A DNA stretch of 16,689 nt from an uncultured Ruminococcus sp. (lineage in GTDB: Bacteria > Bacillota > Clostridia > Oscillospirales > Acutalibacteraceae): the NCBI GenBank assembly GCA_902783815.1, contig CACZSM010000135.1, forward strand, positions 1-16,689. The letters are read 5' to 3'. Below the pieces are notes generated by a model. It searched no databases and was not told the origin of the DNA. It saw only the letters and a list, made by a program, of their open reading frames with translations. Each line of letters opens with the position of its first letter. Position 1 is the stretch's first letter. A program made the position numbers and the translations under genes. Below are positions 1 through 6,558 of this stretch, one piece after another.

Positions 1-17
1 GCATTTTGAAGTCTCGA

Positions 18-419
18 TCAGCGCTTGCTGAACTGAGGTGCGCGACGGGCTGCCTTGAGACCGTACTTCTTTCTTTCCTTCATTCTCGGGTCACGAGTGA
101 GGAAACCAGCCCTCTTGAGCTTCGGACGGAGGGACTCAGAATCGAACTTAAGGAGAGCCCTTGAGATACCATGACGGATAGCGCCAGCCTGACCAGTAAC
201 ACCGCCGCCAGCAACGCGGCAAACGACATCGAACTGAGCCTCAGTACCAGTGAGAACAAGTGGCTGACGAACAATAAGTTTAAGGGTTTCGAGACCGAAG
301 TAGTCATCGATATCCCTGTCATTAATAGTAACCTTACCGGTACCCTTGTAAAGTCTTACTCTAGCGACAGAACTTTTTCTTCTGCCGGTTCCGTAGAAAA
401 ATGGTGTTTTATCGTACAT
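18..419 (-). CDS. rpsI: 30S ribosomal protein S9
   Basis: This encodes ribosomal protein S9 (uS9), a small-subunit head protein whose basic C-terminal tail reaches the P-site tRNA. The 133-aa product is full length for the family. It starts with the typical FYGTGRRKSSVARVRL segment and ends in the conserved basic tail with final residues QFSKR. The start ATG at 419 is preceded on the minus strand by an AGGGGAGG ribosome binding site. It lies 16 bp downstream of rplM, the standard bacterial L13-S9 pairing, and is almost certainly read from the rplM promoter. Its terminator lies outside the window. Confidence 0.98.
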   Translation of the reverse strand: MYDKTPFFYGTGRRKSSVARVRLYKGTGKVTINDRDIDDYFGLETLKLIVRQPLVLTGTEAQFDVVCRVAGGGVTGQAGAIRHGISRALLKFDSESLRPKLKRAGFLTRDPRMKERKKYGLKAARRAPQFSKR

Positions 420-435
420 GAAAATGCCTCCCCTC

Positions 436-861
436 TTAATCGATCACAGTAGGCTGCTGAGCCTGATGCTTGTGCTCGGAGCCCTGGTAAACATGAAGTC
501 TGGTAAGAGCTTTTCTGCCGATCGTATTATCGGGGATCATACCCTTAACAGCAAGCTCGATAGCCATTTCCGGTCTTTTTTCCATAAGCTCGTCATAGCG
601 GACGGACTTCATGTGACCGATATAGCCGGTGTGATGATAGTAGAATTTCTGTTCAGCCTTTTTACCAGTAAGGACAGCTTTTTCAGCATTGATAACGATA
701 ACGAAATCGCCGCAGTCCACATGAGGAGTAAAAGTAGGCTTATTTTTACCTCTGAGAAGGTCAGCGACCTGAACAGCAAGACGGCCGAGTGATTTGCCAG
801 AAGCATCGACAACATACCACTTGCGTTCAACTTCGCCAGCCTTAGCCATATAAGTTGACAT
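436..861 (-). CDS. rplM: 50S ribosomal protein L13
   Basis: This encodes ribosomal protein L13 (uL13), an early-assembling large-subunit protein. The family is recognised from ERKWYVVDASGKSLGRLA near the N-terminus, the RGKNKPTFTPHVDCGDFV segment and the GSEHKHQAQQP tail. An upstream in-frame ATG at 897 would give 153 aa. I chose the ATG at 861 (141 aa, MSTYMAKAG...) because GGGAGG sits about 9 nt upstream and the length fits the family. It is the first gene of the rplM-rpsI operon. Confidence 0.97.
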   Translation of the reverse strand: MSTYMAKAGEVERKWYVVDASGKSLGRLAVQVADLLRGKNKPTFTPHVDCGDFVIVINAEKAVLTGKKAEQKFYYHHTGYIGHMKSVRYDELMEKRPEMAIELAVKGMIPDNTIGRKALTRLHVYQGSEHKHQAQQPTVID

Positions 862-932
862 AGTGTAAATCCTCCCTGAAAATCCATATTTCTTCAAAAA
901 ATGAATGCTCTGAAAAAGAGCTTCAAGTCACA
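862..932 (-). promoter_or_regulatory. rplM 5' leader, possible L13-type autoregulatory leader
   Basis: The predicted leader contains a short hairpin (GCTCT at 921-917 pairing with AGAGC at 911-907). An L13 ribosomal protein leader is a known RNA family in low-GC Gram-positives. Only position and one small stem support it here, so the assignment is tentative. Confidence 0.3.
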
Positions 933-938
933 ACATAG

Positions 939-967
939 ATAATACCACAATATCTACAGTAAGTCAA
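939..967 (-). promoter_or_regulatory. Sigma-A promoter of rplM-rpsI
   Basis: On the minus strand there is TTGACT (967-962), a 17-bp spacer, and TATTAT (944-939). Transcription should start near 932, giving a leader of about 70 nt before rplM. Confidence 0.85.
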
Positions 968-1174
968 GAGTTTTTTTGAAATATTTAATTTACCTAAGTG
1001 CATACTTTGAAATACGCCGTATATCTCATTTATACTCATTCATTCTCGTTTGCGATTTTGTTTTACACTAATGTCAGAGGGGAAAAAGGAAGGAAATTTA
1101 TGGAATAAAAGGAAAATAATTCCTTTTATTATCTTGTTACTCTGCTATGATAAACCTCTCATAGCAGATTAGGC
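968..1174. other. Intergenic region with two AT-rich hairpins
   Basis: No coding potential is visible. Two inverted repeats are present. One is AATAAAAGGAA/TTCCTTTTATT around 1114-1139. The other is a perfect 10-bp stem, TCTGCTATGA (1141-1150) and TCATAGCAGA (1159-1168), followed on the plus strand by a T-run at about 1180. The AT-rich stem could serve as the terminator of the minus-strand regulator at 1175-1939. Neither has a textbook U-tract in that direction. Confidence 0.4.
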
Positions 1175-1939
1175 TTATCTTTTTTTATAAATAACAAGCT
1201 CCGGGTTTTTTCCGTCAGCTTCATAGGTGCTTATCAGTATAAAATCCGTATTTGCCAGGACTCCAAAGCATCTTTGTCCGCCGAACTCTGATTCTAATTG
1301 GTTCCCAAGATATGTTTTTCCGTCGTCAAGGAATTTTACCCTCATACCGCTTGGAAGTGGATAGGCAAGATTTACATAGCTGCCAACAAGAGCGTTCAGC
1401 TTTTTTACTTCTGGCATACCTTCTATATGCAGATCATTGATCTCATCGATCAGCTGCTTCTTAAACATTTCAAATTCACCTTTATCGCTAAGTTCCTCAT
1501 AGCGTTTCCAGTAATCAAGCTGGGGCAGCTTCTCCTTCAGATAAGTTCGCGCCTGTTCCTCGTTAAAGCCATCATCAGCCATGTGCTTTATGCAGACATC
1601 GATCAGATCATTCATATCACTGTAGGTATATTCACCATCTGCATAACACCACTTGCAGTAGTCTTCGTTCAGAGAGCCGTCTTTGTCTTTACCAATGATC
1701 GTATCGTCAAGCGGCATACCGCAGCACTGACATATCAGCTGATGCGGAGATCCAAGAAGCGTATTGATAGAAATATTGAATAGCTGTGAAAGTCGTTTGA
1801 GAGTTTCAGTATTCGGTATGGTATCTCCGTTTTCCCATCGGGATACAGCCTGTCTGGTGACAAAAACCTTTTTTGCCAGTTCATCTTGTGACATCCCATT
1901 CTTTGTCCTCATCTTGTAGATAATATCTTTTGTGTTCAT
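1175..1939 (-). CDS. HTH (XRE-type) regulator with zinc-ribbon domain
   Basis: This is a 254-aa putative DNA-binding protein. Residues about 5-62 form an XRE/HTH_3 helix-turn-helix (MSQDELAKKVFVTRQAVSRWENG). Residues 70-105 look like the putative zinc-ribbon domain often fused to such HTHs, with candidate ligands C70, C73, C95 and C98. Residues about 160-254 form a conserved-looking C-terminal region of unknown function (KKLNALVGSYVNL, LGNQLESEFGG) that might be a ligand-sensing module; that is inference. A longer frame begins upstream, but I chose the ATG at 1939 because AAAGGGGG lies 7-8 nt before it and the HTH follows directly. The effector and targets are not apparent. It is divergent from the membrane protein gene at 2128. 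Confidence 0.88.
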   Translation of the reverse strand: MNTKDIIYKMRTKNGMSQDELAKKVFVTRQAVSRWENGDTIPNTETLKRLSQLFNISINTLLGSPHQLICQCCGMPLDDTIIGKDKDGSLNEDYCKWCYADGEYTYSDMNDLIDVCIKHMADDGFNEEQARTYLKEKLPQLDYWKRYEELSDKGEFEMFKKQLIDEINDLHIEGMPEVKKLNALVGSYVNLAYPLPSGMRVKFLDDGKTYLGNQLESEFGGQRCFGVLANTDFILISTYEADGKNPELVIYKKR

Positions 1940-1960
1940 AAAAAATACCCCCTTTTTAAC

Positions 1961-1989
1961 ATTATAATACGGCTTTGTAAAATACACAA
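1961..1989 (-). promoter_or_regulatory. Promoter of the HTH/zinc-ribbon gene
   Basis: On the minus strand there is TTGTGT (1989-1984), a 17-bp spacer, and a perfect TATAAT (1966-1961). The predicted start is near 1954, only about 15 nt before the start codon, so the leader is very short. Confidence 0.65.
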
Positions 1990-2127
1990 GCAATCTGTTG
2001 TTGCCTGAAATTGACTATTTCTATGCTGTCCGTGTCATGCGCAGGAGTCTGGTATTTTTCTGCTGTGTTCGGAATAATATATACAGAGATCTTTCAGTAT
2101 CGCAGTCAAACAGGAGGTATTGTACTT

Positions 2128-2502
2128 ATGAAACAACAGAAAAAATTGCTTCCAGCCGCAGGTATCGGCACTGCGGCTGGAACACTAATAATAATTTTGC
2201 TGATGCTCGTTATTTCACTTATTATCACAAAAACAAAGTCATTCAATGTTGAGATCATCACTCCCGCAGCTGTGATATGCGGCTGCGTTGGATCTTTTGC
2301 CGGAGGCTATATATCAGCAAGAATACGCAGATCATCAGGAATGTTATCAGGAATAGTAAGCGCTGCAGCAATTCTGTTCCTGATGCTGTGCGCTGGAGTT
2401 ATTGCAGGCTCTCTGCCTACAGTTACGATGCTTCTCAGGGCTGCCGCAATGCTTCTCAGCGGTGCTTTAGGAGGTATTATTGCAGTCAACTGTGCCAGAT
2501 AG
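2128..2502 (+). CDS. TIGR04086-like small membrane protein
   Basis: This is a 124-aa hydrophobic protein with four predicted transmembrane segments at about residues 10-33, 43-63, 70-93 and 100-121, and a short positive RIRR loop. Size, topology and the GxxAG/GG-rich helices fit the TIGR04086 family (related to Bacillus YrzE), whose function is unknown. From memory, members often lie near the SCIFF locus in Clostridia, and scfA lies about 600 bp downstream here. The frame is open further upstream. I chose the ATG at 2128 because CAGGAGGT precedes it at good spacing and the upstream extension looks non-coding. I see no convincing promoter in the 188 bp between this gene and the divergent regulator. 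Confidence 0.75.
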   Translation: MKQQKKLLPAAGIGTAAGTLIIILLMLVISLIITKTKSFNVEIITPAAVICGCVGSFAGGYISARIRRSSGMLSGIVSAAAILFLMLCAGVIAGSLPTVTMLLRAAAMLLSGALGGIIAVNCAR

Positions 2503-2518
2503 TGAATTGAGCTGTATG

Positions 2519-2580
2519 AGTGCGGCGTGCCGCCGGTGCGTGACCGCACTGGACAATTTCGCGGCGGCGTGCCGCCGGTG
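2519..2580. repeat. GC-rich palindromic repeat pair
   Basis: The segment CGGCGTGCCGCCGGTG occurs twice, at 2524 and 2565. The first copy lies inside an outer stem AGTGCGG (2519-2525)/CCGCACT (2544-2550). The second forms GCGGCGGC/GCCGCC (2561-2576). Variants recur at 2878-2892, 2912-2929 and 3015-3032, suggesting a REP-like dispersed element. Confidence 0.6.
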
Positions 2581-2780
2581 TCGCCTTAGCTCCTGCGCGG
2601 CTTCAACAACTTAACTTTAGCTATTAACATACATGGTTTTTACAACTTCAAGTCATTTCTCCATTTTCAGCAAAGCTGAAAATGCCGCTATGCGGTTCTT
2701 AAATAAACAAATATCAGTTGCCTGAGCGCGGTCTCGCTTTTTTGACATCGGTAACATACTTTAGATGCCAATAGACAATA

Positions 2781-2828
2781 ACTCCACACTCCACACTCAA
2801 CACTCCACACTCAACACTCCACACTCAT
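2781..2828. repeat. 14-bp tandem repeat (about 3.4 copies)
   Basis: The unit CACTCCACACTCAA is found at 2787-2800, 2801-2814 and 2815-2828 (the last copy ends in T rather than A), preceded by a partial unit from 2781. The units are directly abutting with no spacer, so this is a minisatellite and not a CRISPR. Confidence 0.9.
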
Positions 2829-3014
2829 TTCAGGCGATCCTAAATTGACCGTAGAATATGGCACCAATAGTTTACTGGGCGGCTTTGCCGCCGTTGTGTG
2901 CGCAGCACCATTGTCGGCGGACGCCGACATGGAGAAATTATCTGACACTTTGACAATTATGTATGTCAATAGCTTAATTTGAGTTTTAGAAGCTATGTAG
3001 GAGAAACATTGACA

Positions 3015-3042
3015 GCGGCGGCACGCCGCCGCTTGTTTTTTG
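3015..3042 (+). terminator. GC-rich hairpin with T-run upstream of scfA
   Basis: GCGGCGGC (3015-3022) and GCCGCCGC (3025-3032) form a near-perfect palindrome followed by TTGTTTTTT, a good intrinsic terminator for plus-strand transcripts arriving from upstream. It overlaps the -35 element of the promoter directly downstream. Confidence 0.6.
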
Positions 3043-3061
3043 ATAATTAATGTGATATAAT
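3033..3061 (+). promoter_or_regulatory. Promoter of scfA
   Basis: TTGTTT (3033-3038), a 17-bp spacer and TATAAT (3056-3061). The predicted start is near 3068, giving a leader of about 50 nt before the scfA start codon. Confidence 0.7.
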
Positions 3062-3118
3062 GTTATAGACACGGATGCAGGTGTCGATTATGAAAACATA
3101 ATGAGAGGGTGATCGTCA

Positions 3119-3265
3119 ATGAAAACTGCAAAGCATATCAAAACCCTTAATCAGGCTAATCTCAAGGAATCTGCTGTAAAGGGTGGCTGTGGAGAATGTC
3201 AGGCATCCTGCCAGTCAGCTTGCAAAACATCATGCACAGTTGCAAACCAGAAGTGCGAAAAGTGA
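3119..3265 (+). CDS. scfA: SCIFF (six-cysteine) ranthipeptide precursor
   Basis: This is a 48-aa ribosomally made peptide precursor of the SCIFF family (six cysteines in forty-five residues), the substrate of the radical SAM maturase encoded downstream. The leader (residues 1-23) carries the family sequence KHIKTLNQANLKES. The core (24-48) has six cysteines at 24, 27, 31, 35, 39 and 46, spaced as CGEC, ASC, SAC, TSC and a final NQKC. In characterised family members a cysteine sulfur is linked to a threonine in the core, giving a thioether; T37 and T40 are candidates here, by inference. The start is ATG with GAGAGGGTGA upstream. The mature product and its role are not established by the sequence. 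Confidence 0.95.
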   Translation: MKTAKHIKTLNQANLKESAVKGGCGECQASCQSACKTSCTVANQKCEK

Positions 3266-3285
3266 TTCCCTGTATTCAGGCAAAA

Positions 3286-3345
3286 CTATACGGATAATTA
3301 TGTCTTACGGCTTCGTGAAGCAAAGACTGGAAAAAATCCGTATGG
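3286..3345 (+). ncRNA. Candidate structured RNA element in the scfA-scfB spacer
   Basis: Nested inverted repeats are visible. Outer stem: positions 3286-3295 pair with 3336-3345 (9 Watson-Crick pairs plus one G-U). Middle stem: GTCTT (3302-3306) with AAGAC (3323-3327). Inner stem: GCTT with AAGC around a CGTG loop (3310-3321). The element starts 20 nt after the scfA stop codon. It could stabilise the scfA transcript or regulate read-through to scfB; its function is inferred only from position. Confidence 0.5.
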
Positions 3346-3367
3346 AGTTGTCCTGACTGAAAGAGCA

Positions 3368-3396
3368 TAAAGGGCGGAGCAGTTCCGCCCTTTATC
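3368..3396 (+). terminator. Strong hairpin between scfA and scfB
   Basis: A perfect 12-bp stem, ATAAAGGGCGGA (3368-3379) with TCCGCCCTTTAT (3385-3396), around a 5-nt loop. The right arm ends in CCCTTTAT, without a long U-tract beyond it, so termination is probably partial. This would give abundant scfA message and less of the maturase message. Confidence 0.7.
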
Positions 3397-3506
3397 ATAT
3401 GAACAATTATATACCTGCTATATACCTGCTTTGTCAGAGATCGGGGCGCAGGGTGAAAACCCCCGTATTGTATGATAAGAGAAAAAGGAAATTAAGGAGT
3501 AGAAAA

Positions 3507-4916
3507 ATGATACATAAATATAAACTTGGCGGATATAACATATGTCTTGATGTCCATAGCGGCGCTGTTCATGTTCTTGATGATATCGCCTATGATATAC
3601 TGGACTTCTGCGACGAATCAATGACAGAAAAGTGTCCGGAGGAAATAGTCTCCGGGCTTGTCGGGAAATACGACAGGGATGAGATAGAGGAAACTTACAG
3701 CGACCTTTATAGCCTGAAAGAAAATGGACAGCTTTTTTCTCCGGATGACTATGAGCAGTTTTCTGATATGATGACAAAAGCTCCGATAAAGTCAATGTGT
3801 ATAAATATATCCCATGACTGTAACCTGAGATGCGAATACTGCTTTGCAGCTAAAGGAGATTTCGGTCAGGGCAGATGTCTGATGTCGCTTGAAACTGCAA
3901 AAAAGGCTATAGACTTTATAATCGCTAATTCCGGTACAAGACATAATCTGGAAGTAGATTTTTTCGGCGGCGAGCCTCTTATGAATTTTGAAGTTGTAAA
4001 GCAGACTATTGAATATGCAAGAAGTATTGAAAAAAAATATAACAAGAACTTCCGCTTTACCATTACAACAAACGGACTGCTGCTTGATGATGAAAAAACA
4101 GAATATATCAACCGTGAAATGAATAATGCGGTACTCTCTCTGGACGGAAGAAAAGAAGTAAATGACAGACTCCGTATAACACCCAACGGCAAGGGGTGTT
4201 ATGATATAATCGTACCAAAGTATCAGAAGCTGGTCGCAGGCAGAGGCGATAAGGATTATTATATCAGGGGAACATTCACAAAGTATAACCTTGACTTTAC
4301 AGAGGATGTTCTCCATTTCAAGGAGCTTGGATTCGATCAGCTTTCGATCGAGCCTGTTGTATCCGACCCGAATCTGGATTATTCTATCAAGTATGAGGAT
4401 CTGCCGAGGGTCTTTGAGGAGTATGAAAGGCTTGCGCAGACAATAATTGAATCAAGAAAAAAGGGAGAGTATTTCAATTTCTTCCATTTTATGATAGACC
4501 TCAATCAAGGACCGTGTGCAATAAAGCGTCTCAGGGGTTGCGGATGCGGCAATGAATATGTTGCTGTAACTCCTCAGGGCGATATTTACCCATGTCATCA
4601 GTTTGTAGGCCACGAGGAATACCGGATGGGCAACCTGCATGACGGTACATTCAATACAGATATGAAACTGGAATTTGCAAAAGCAAATGTCTATAGTAAG
4701 GATAACTGTAAAAACTGCTGGGCAAAATTTTACTGTTCAGGAGGCTGTAATGCTAATAACTACCAGTATGAAGGAGATATCAGGAAGTCGCATAAGACAT
4801 CATGCGAATTAGAGAAAAAGCGTCTTGAATGTGCAATAATGATAAAAGCTGCTCTTGCCGAAAGCGGAGATGAAACTCAATGTGATGGTGAGGACTGCAT
4901 TTCGTCGTGCATCTGA
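3507..4916 (+). CDS. scfB: SCIFF radical SAM maturase (thioether-forming)
   Basis: This 469-aa radical SAM/SPASM enzyme is expected to bind the SCIFF leader and install thioether links in the cysteine-rich core. Residues about 1-90 form the N-terminal peptide-binding region (RRE-like, by family knowledge). The radical SAM cluster motif is C105-x3-C109-x2-C112 (CNLRCEYC), with the GGEP motif at 154-157. The SPASM domain for auxiliary iron-sulfur clusters shows cysteines at 337, 345, 347, 363, 401, 404, 410, 414 and 433, including the CxxC...YCSGGC pattern. A longer frame opens upstream, but I chose the ATG at 3507: AAGGAG is well spaced before it and MIHKYKLGGYNICLDVHSG matches the family N-terminus. 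It lies 241 bp after scfA, separated by structured RNA, and is the cognate enzyme of that peptide. Confidence 0.95.
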   Translation: MIHKYKLGGYNICLDVHSGAVHVLDDIAYDILDFCDESMTEKCPEEIVSGLVGKYDRDEIEETYSDLYSLKENGQLFSPDDYEQFSDMMTKAPIKSMCINISHDCNLRCEYCFAAKGDFGQGRCLMSLETAKKAIDFIIANSGTRHNLEVDFFGGEPLMNFEVVKQTIEYARSIEKKYNKNFRFTITTNGLLLDDEKTEYINREMNNAVLSLDGRKEVNDRLRITPNGKGCYDIIVPKYQKLVAGRGDKDYYIRGTFTKYNLDFTEDVLHFKELGFDQLSIEPVVSDPNLDYSIKYEDLPRVFEEYERLAQTIIESRKKGEYFNFFHFMIDLNQGPCAIKRLRGCGCGNEYVAVTPQGDIYPCHQFVGHEEYRMGNLHDGTFNTDMKLEFAKANVYSKDNCKNCWAKFYCSGGCNANNYQYEGDIRKSHKTSCELEKKRLECAIMIKAALAESGDETQCDGEDCISSCI

Positions 4917-5001
4917 CCAGCACGCCGGGTGAAGCGAGTGAATATCGCGAAATTGAGAGCGCAGGCACTGCGCCGCCAGTTCCACACTCTCCTAAATGAT
5001 T

Positions 5002-5040
5002 AAGGCACCCACAGTTTTCTGTGGATGCCTTTAAATTATT
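5002..5040 (+). terminator. Terminator after scfB, probably bidirectional
   Basis: A 13-position stem, 5002-5014 with 5019-5031 (one C-A mismatch), around a TTTT loop, followed by TAAATTATTATT. It lies between convergent genes and its A-rich left flank lets it also act on minus-strand transcripts from the CARF-nuclease gene. Confidence 0.8.
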
Positions 5041-5102
5041 ATTAAATTTTCCGACAGGCTTCTGAACAGCTTTATAGGTAATTTTCCCTGCTTTTATAAA
5101 AT

Positions 5103-5122
5103 GGATCCTCTGAAAACATATC
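5103..5122 (-). repeat. Copy 1 of a short dispersed repeat
   Basis: On the minus strand ATATGTTTTCAGAGGATCC begins 10-15 nt after the stop codon of the CARF-nuclease gene. It matches 17 of 19 positions of a segment just after the stop of the gene at 14707-16143. Confidence 0.5.
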
Positions 5123-5131
5123 CATCACCTA

Positions 5132-6385
5132 TTATCCATTACAAAAGTTACCTATTTTTTTTGCAATTGCATCTTCATCCAAATACTGTAAATCTTCTAT
5201 CAGCTTGATCTTCATATCAATTGCTCTTTTTCTTATACTGTTTGAGTGTAAATCATCTCCAAGAGAGGTTGCGATCAATATTTTTTTGACTGCTTTACCT
5301 CCAAAATGATCTGCAACAGTATTGAACTTATAAAGTTCCTCCGTATCGATCTGTCCGTTCTTGCAGGATACAAATACAGGAACTACACCTTTCATCATAA
5401 TAACATCTACTTCATTTCTGGTTTCAACTGCATTTTCCTTATTTTCAATTATTCCGTCCCAATCAATATATACTCCATTCATCACATCATTATATACTTT
5501 TTTGCCATTGACATCCTTTAGCTGGCAGGCTGTTGCATATATAATCAGTTCCAGAATATTTCCTGCTTTTGTAAGACATTTTTTCACTTGTTCATTTTTA
5601 TACTTTATTGTAATGGATGAATTATCGATACTGTAGCTTTCGAGTAATCCATAATTTACAAGCGATTTCATTATTGAAAAATCCAGGAAAAATCTATGAT
5701 TTTTTTCCTTAAAGTATTCGCTCACATATACAGTCGGAGAGATCGTCAACAGTTCTTCCTGGCGTTGGTCACGGTGCATTTCTATAACATTCAACACATT
5801 AATCTGAGTATTCCAAAGTCTCACATCAGCCTTGCAGATATTCCATATTTTATGAATATCGTCAATAAACTCATCATCCATCTCCCAGATCGGTGTACCT
5901 GACGAATCCTCATCTTCATAAACGACCTGACCACCCTTCAGCGATATCAGTTCCTCCACCTTCAATACTGGTTCGTGGGCATTTTCAAGAATAAAACCGT
6001 CCTTGTCACAGTCCAGAATATGACCGTTATTGATATTGAATTTATGAATCTGAATTGTTTTCTTATCCTTATATTTTTCATATACCATTCCCAAAGCCAC
6101 CAAAGAGATTTCATCTCCTCCGGTAATATCAAAATGGCAATCATCGTTTTCCTCTATTACTCTGATAAGTTTTCCTGTACAGTCTGTCAGGTCATCCTTA
6201 TTGATCTTCATATACTGAAAATCAATATCCATCCACCGATCCAAAAAGAATTTCCGATATATTTCAGCCTGTTTTTTAAGCAGCTTATCCTTATATCCTA
6301 TCAATATTACCTTGTCCGGCTTAGCGCTCAGACAGGAAAGAATGTTTTTAACAACATCATTATCATAAAATTCAATATAGGTCAT
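5132..6385 (-). CDS. CARF-domain nuclease, DUF1887 (Card1/Can2-type)
   Basis: This is a 417-aa protein matching the DUF1887 family of cyclic-oligoadenylate-activated effectors linked to type III CRISPR systems. Residues 1 to about 145 form a Rossmann-like CARF sensor, with VILIGYKD at 26-33 and the ligand-loop-like HFDITGGDE at 84-92. A middle, winged-helix-like region follows (about 175-265). The C-terminal PD-(D/E)XK nuclease domain shows E279, N-E325-V-D327 and S340-C-K342. The D-to-SCK spacing (13 residues) fits the family, but S340 sits where an acidic or amide residue is usual. By family knowledge such proteins cut DNA and/or RNA when bound to cyclic oligoadenylate; activity here is inferred. 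The start ATG at 6385 has AGGAAG upstream. No cas gene or CRISPR array is visible in this window, so it stands alone. It is divergent from the trp operon. Confidence 0.85.
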   Translation of the reverse strand: MTYIEFYDNDVVKNILSCLSAKPDKVILIGYKDKLLKKQAEIYRKFFLDRWMDIDFQYMKINKDDLTDCTGKLIRVIEENDDCHFDITGGDEISLVALGMVYEKYKDKKTIQIHKFNINNGHILDCDKDGFILENAHEPVLKVEELISLKGGQVVYEDEDSSGTPIWEMDDEFIDDIHKIWNICKADVRLWNTQINVLNVIEMHRDQRQEELLTISPTVYVSEYFKEKNHRFFLDFSIMKSLVNYGLLESYSIDNSSITIKYKNEQVKKCLTKAGNILELIIYATACQLKDVNGKKVYNDVMNGVYIDWDGIIENKENAVETRNEVDVIMMKGVVPVFVSCKNGQIDTEELYKFNTVADHFGGKAVKKILIATSLGDDLHSNSIRKRAIDMKIKLIEDLQYLDEDAIAKKIGNFCNG

Positions 6386-6487
6386 TTTTTTACACTTCCT
6401 TATTATGTTTGAATCACTGGTTTACAGGCTATTTATATACAAAATATCCTGTCATTTTTCTTAATTTCAGCAAACTATTATATGTAA

Positions 6488-6516
6488 ATTATAGAATATT
6501 TAAAAAATCATGTCAA
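6488..6516 (-). promoter_or_regulatory. Promoter of the CARF-nuclease gene
   Basis: On the minus strand there is a consensus TTGACA (6516-6511), a 17-bp spacer and a consensus TATAAT (6493-6488). The predicted start is near 6481, with a leader of about 95 nt before the ATG. This is a full-consensus sigma-A promoter, implying constitutive strong transcription unless something represses it. Confidence 0.85.
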
Positions 6517-6558
6517 CACATTTCATGTTTTTCTCATACAGATTTTTTAATAAAACTA

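Larger units (their letters stand above)
2503..3014. other. Long non-coding intergenic region rich in palindromes
   Basis: About 600 bp without a credible ORF. It contains several GC-rich palindromes (2519-2550, 2561-2578, 2878-2892, 2912-2929). It also has two tandem AT/GC hairpins: ATTTTCAGC (2663-2671) with GCTGAAAAT (2675-2683), and CCGC/GCGG at 2685-2695. A weak stem AGCG/CGCT with a T-run (2725-2743) could end the upstream membrane protein transcript. A tandem repeat sits at 2781-2828. It looks like a site of accumulated intergenic repeat elements. Confidence 0.6.

Noticed and set aside
171..792. Plus-strand frames of 93 and 124 aa over rpsI and rplM
   Set aside because: They are antisense to highly conserved ribosomal protein genes and have no independent coding evidence.
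1141..1190. Plus-strand intrinsic terminator from the 10-bp stem and T-run
   Set aside because: The T-run begins about 10 nt after the stem and no plus-strand gene lies upstream, so a plus-strand terminator role is unsupported; kept only as a hairpin in the intergenic entry.
2781..2828. Possible CRISPR array
   Set aside because: The 14-bp units abut directly with no unique spacers, so it is a simple tandem repeat.
3441..3506. Riboswitch before scfB (CGGGG...CCCCG with an inner GGGTGAAAACCC)
   Set aside because: The stem is short and does not match any riboswitch consensus I know; mentioned only as part of the spacer structure.
3792..4316. 174-aa open frame on the minus strand
   Set aside because: It is antisense to the radical SAM domain of scfB, shows no recognisable domain and is low-complexity hydrophobic.
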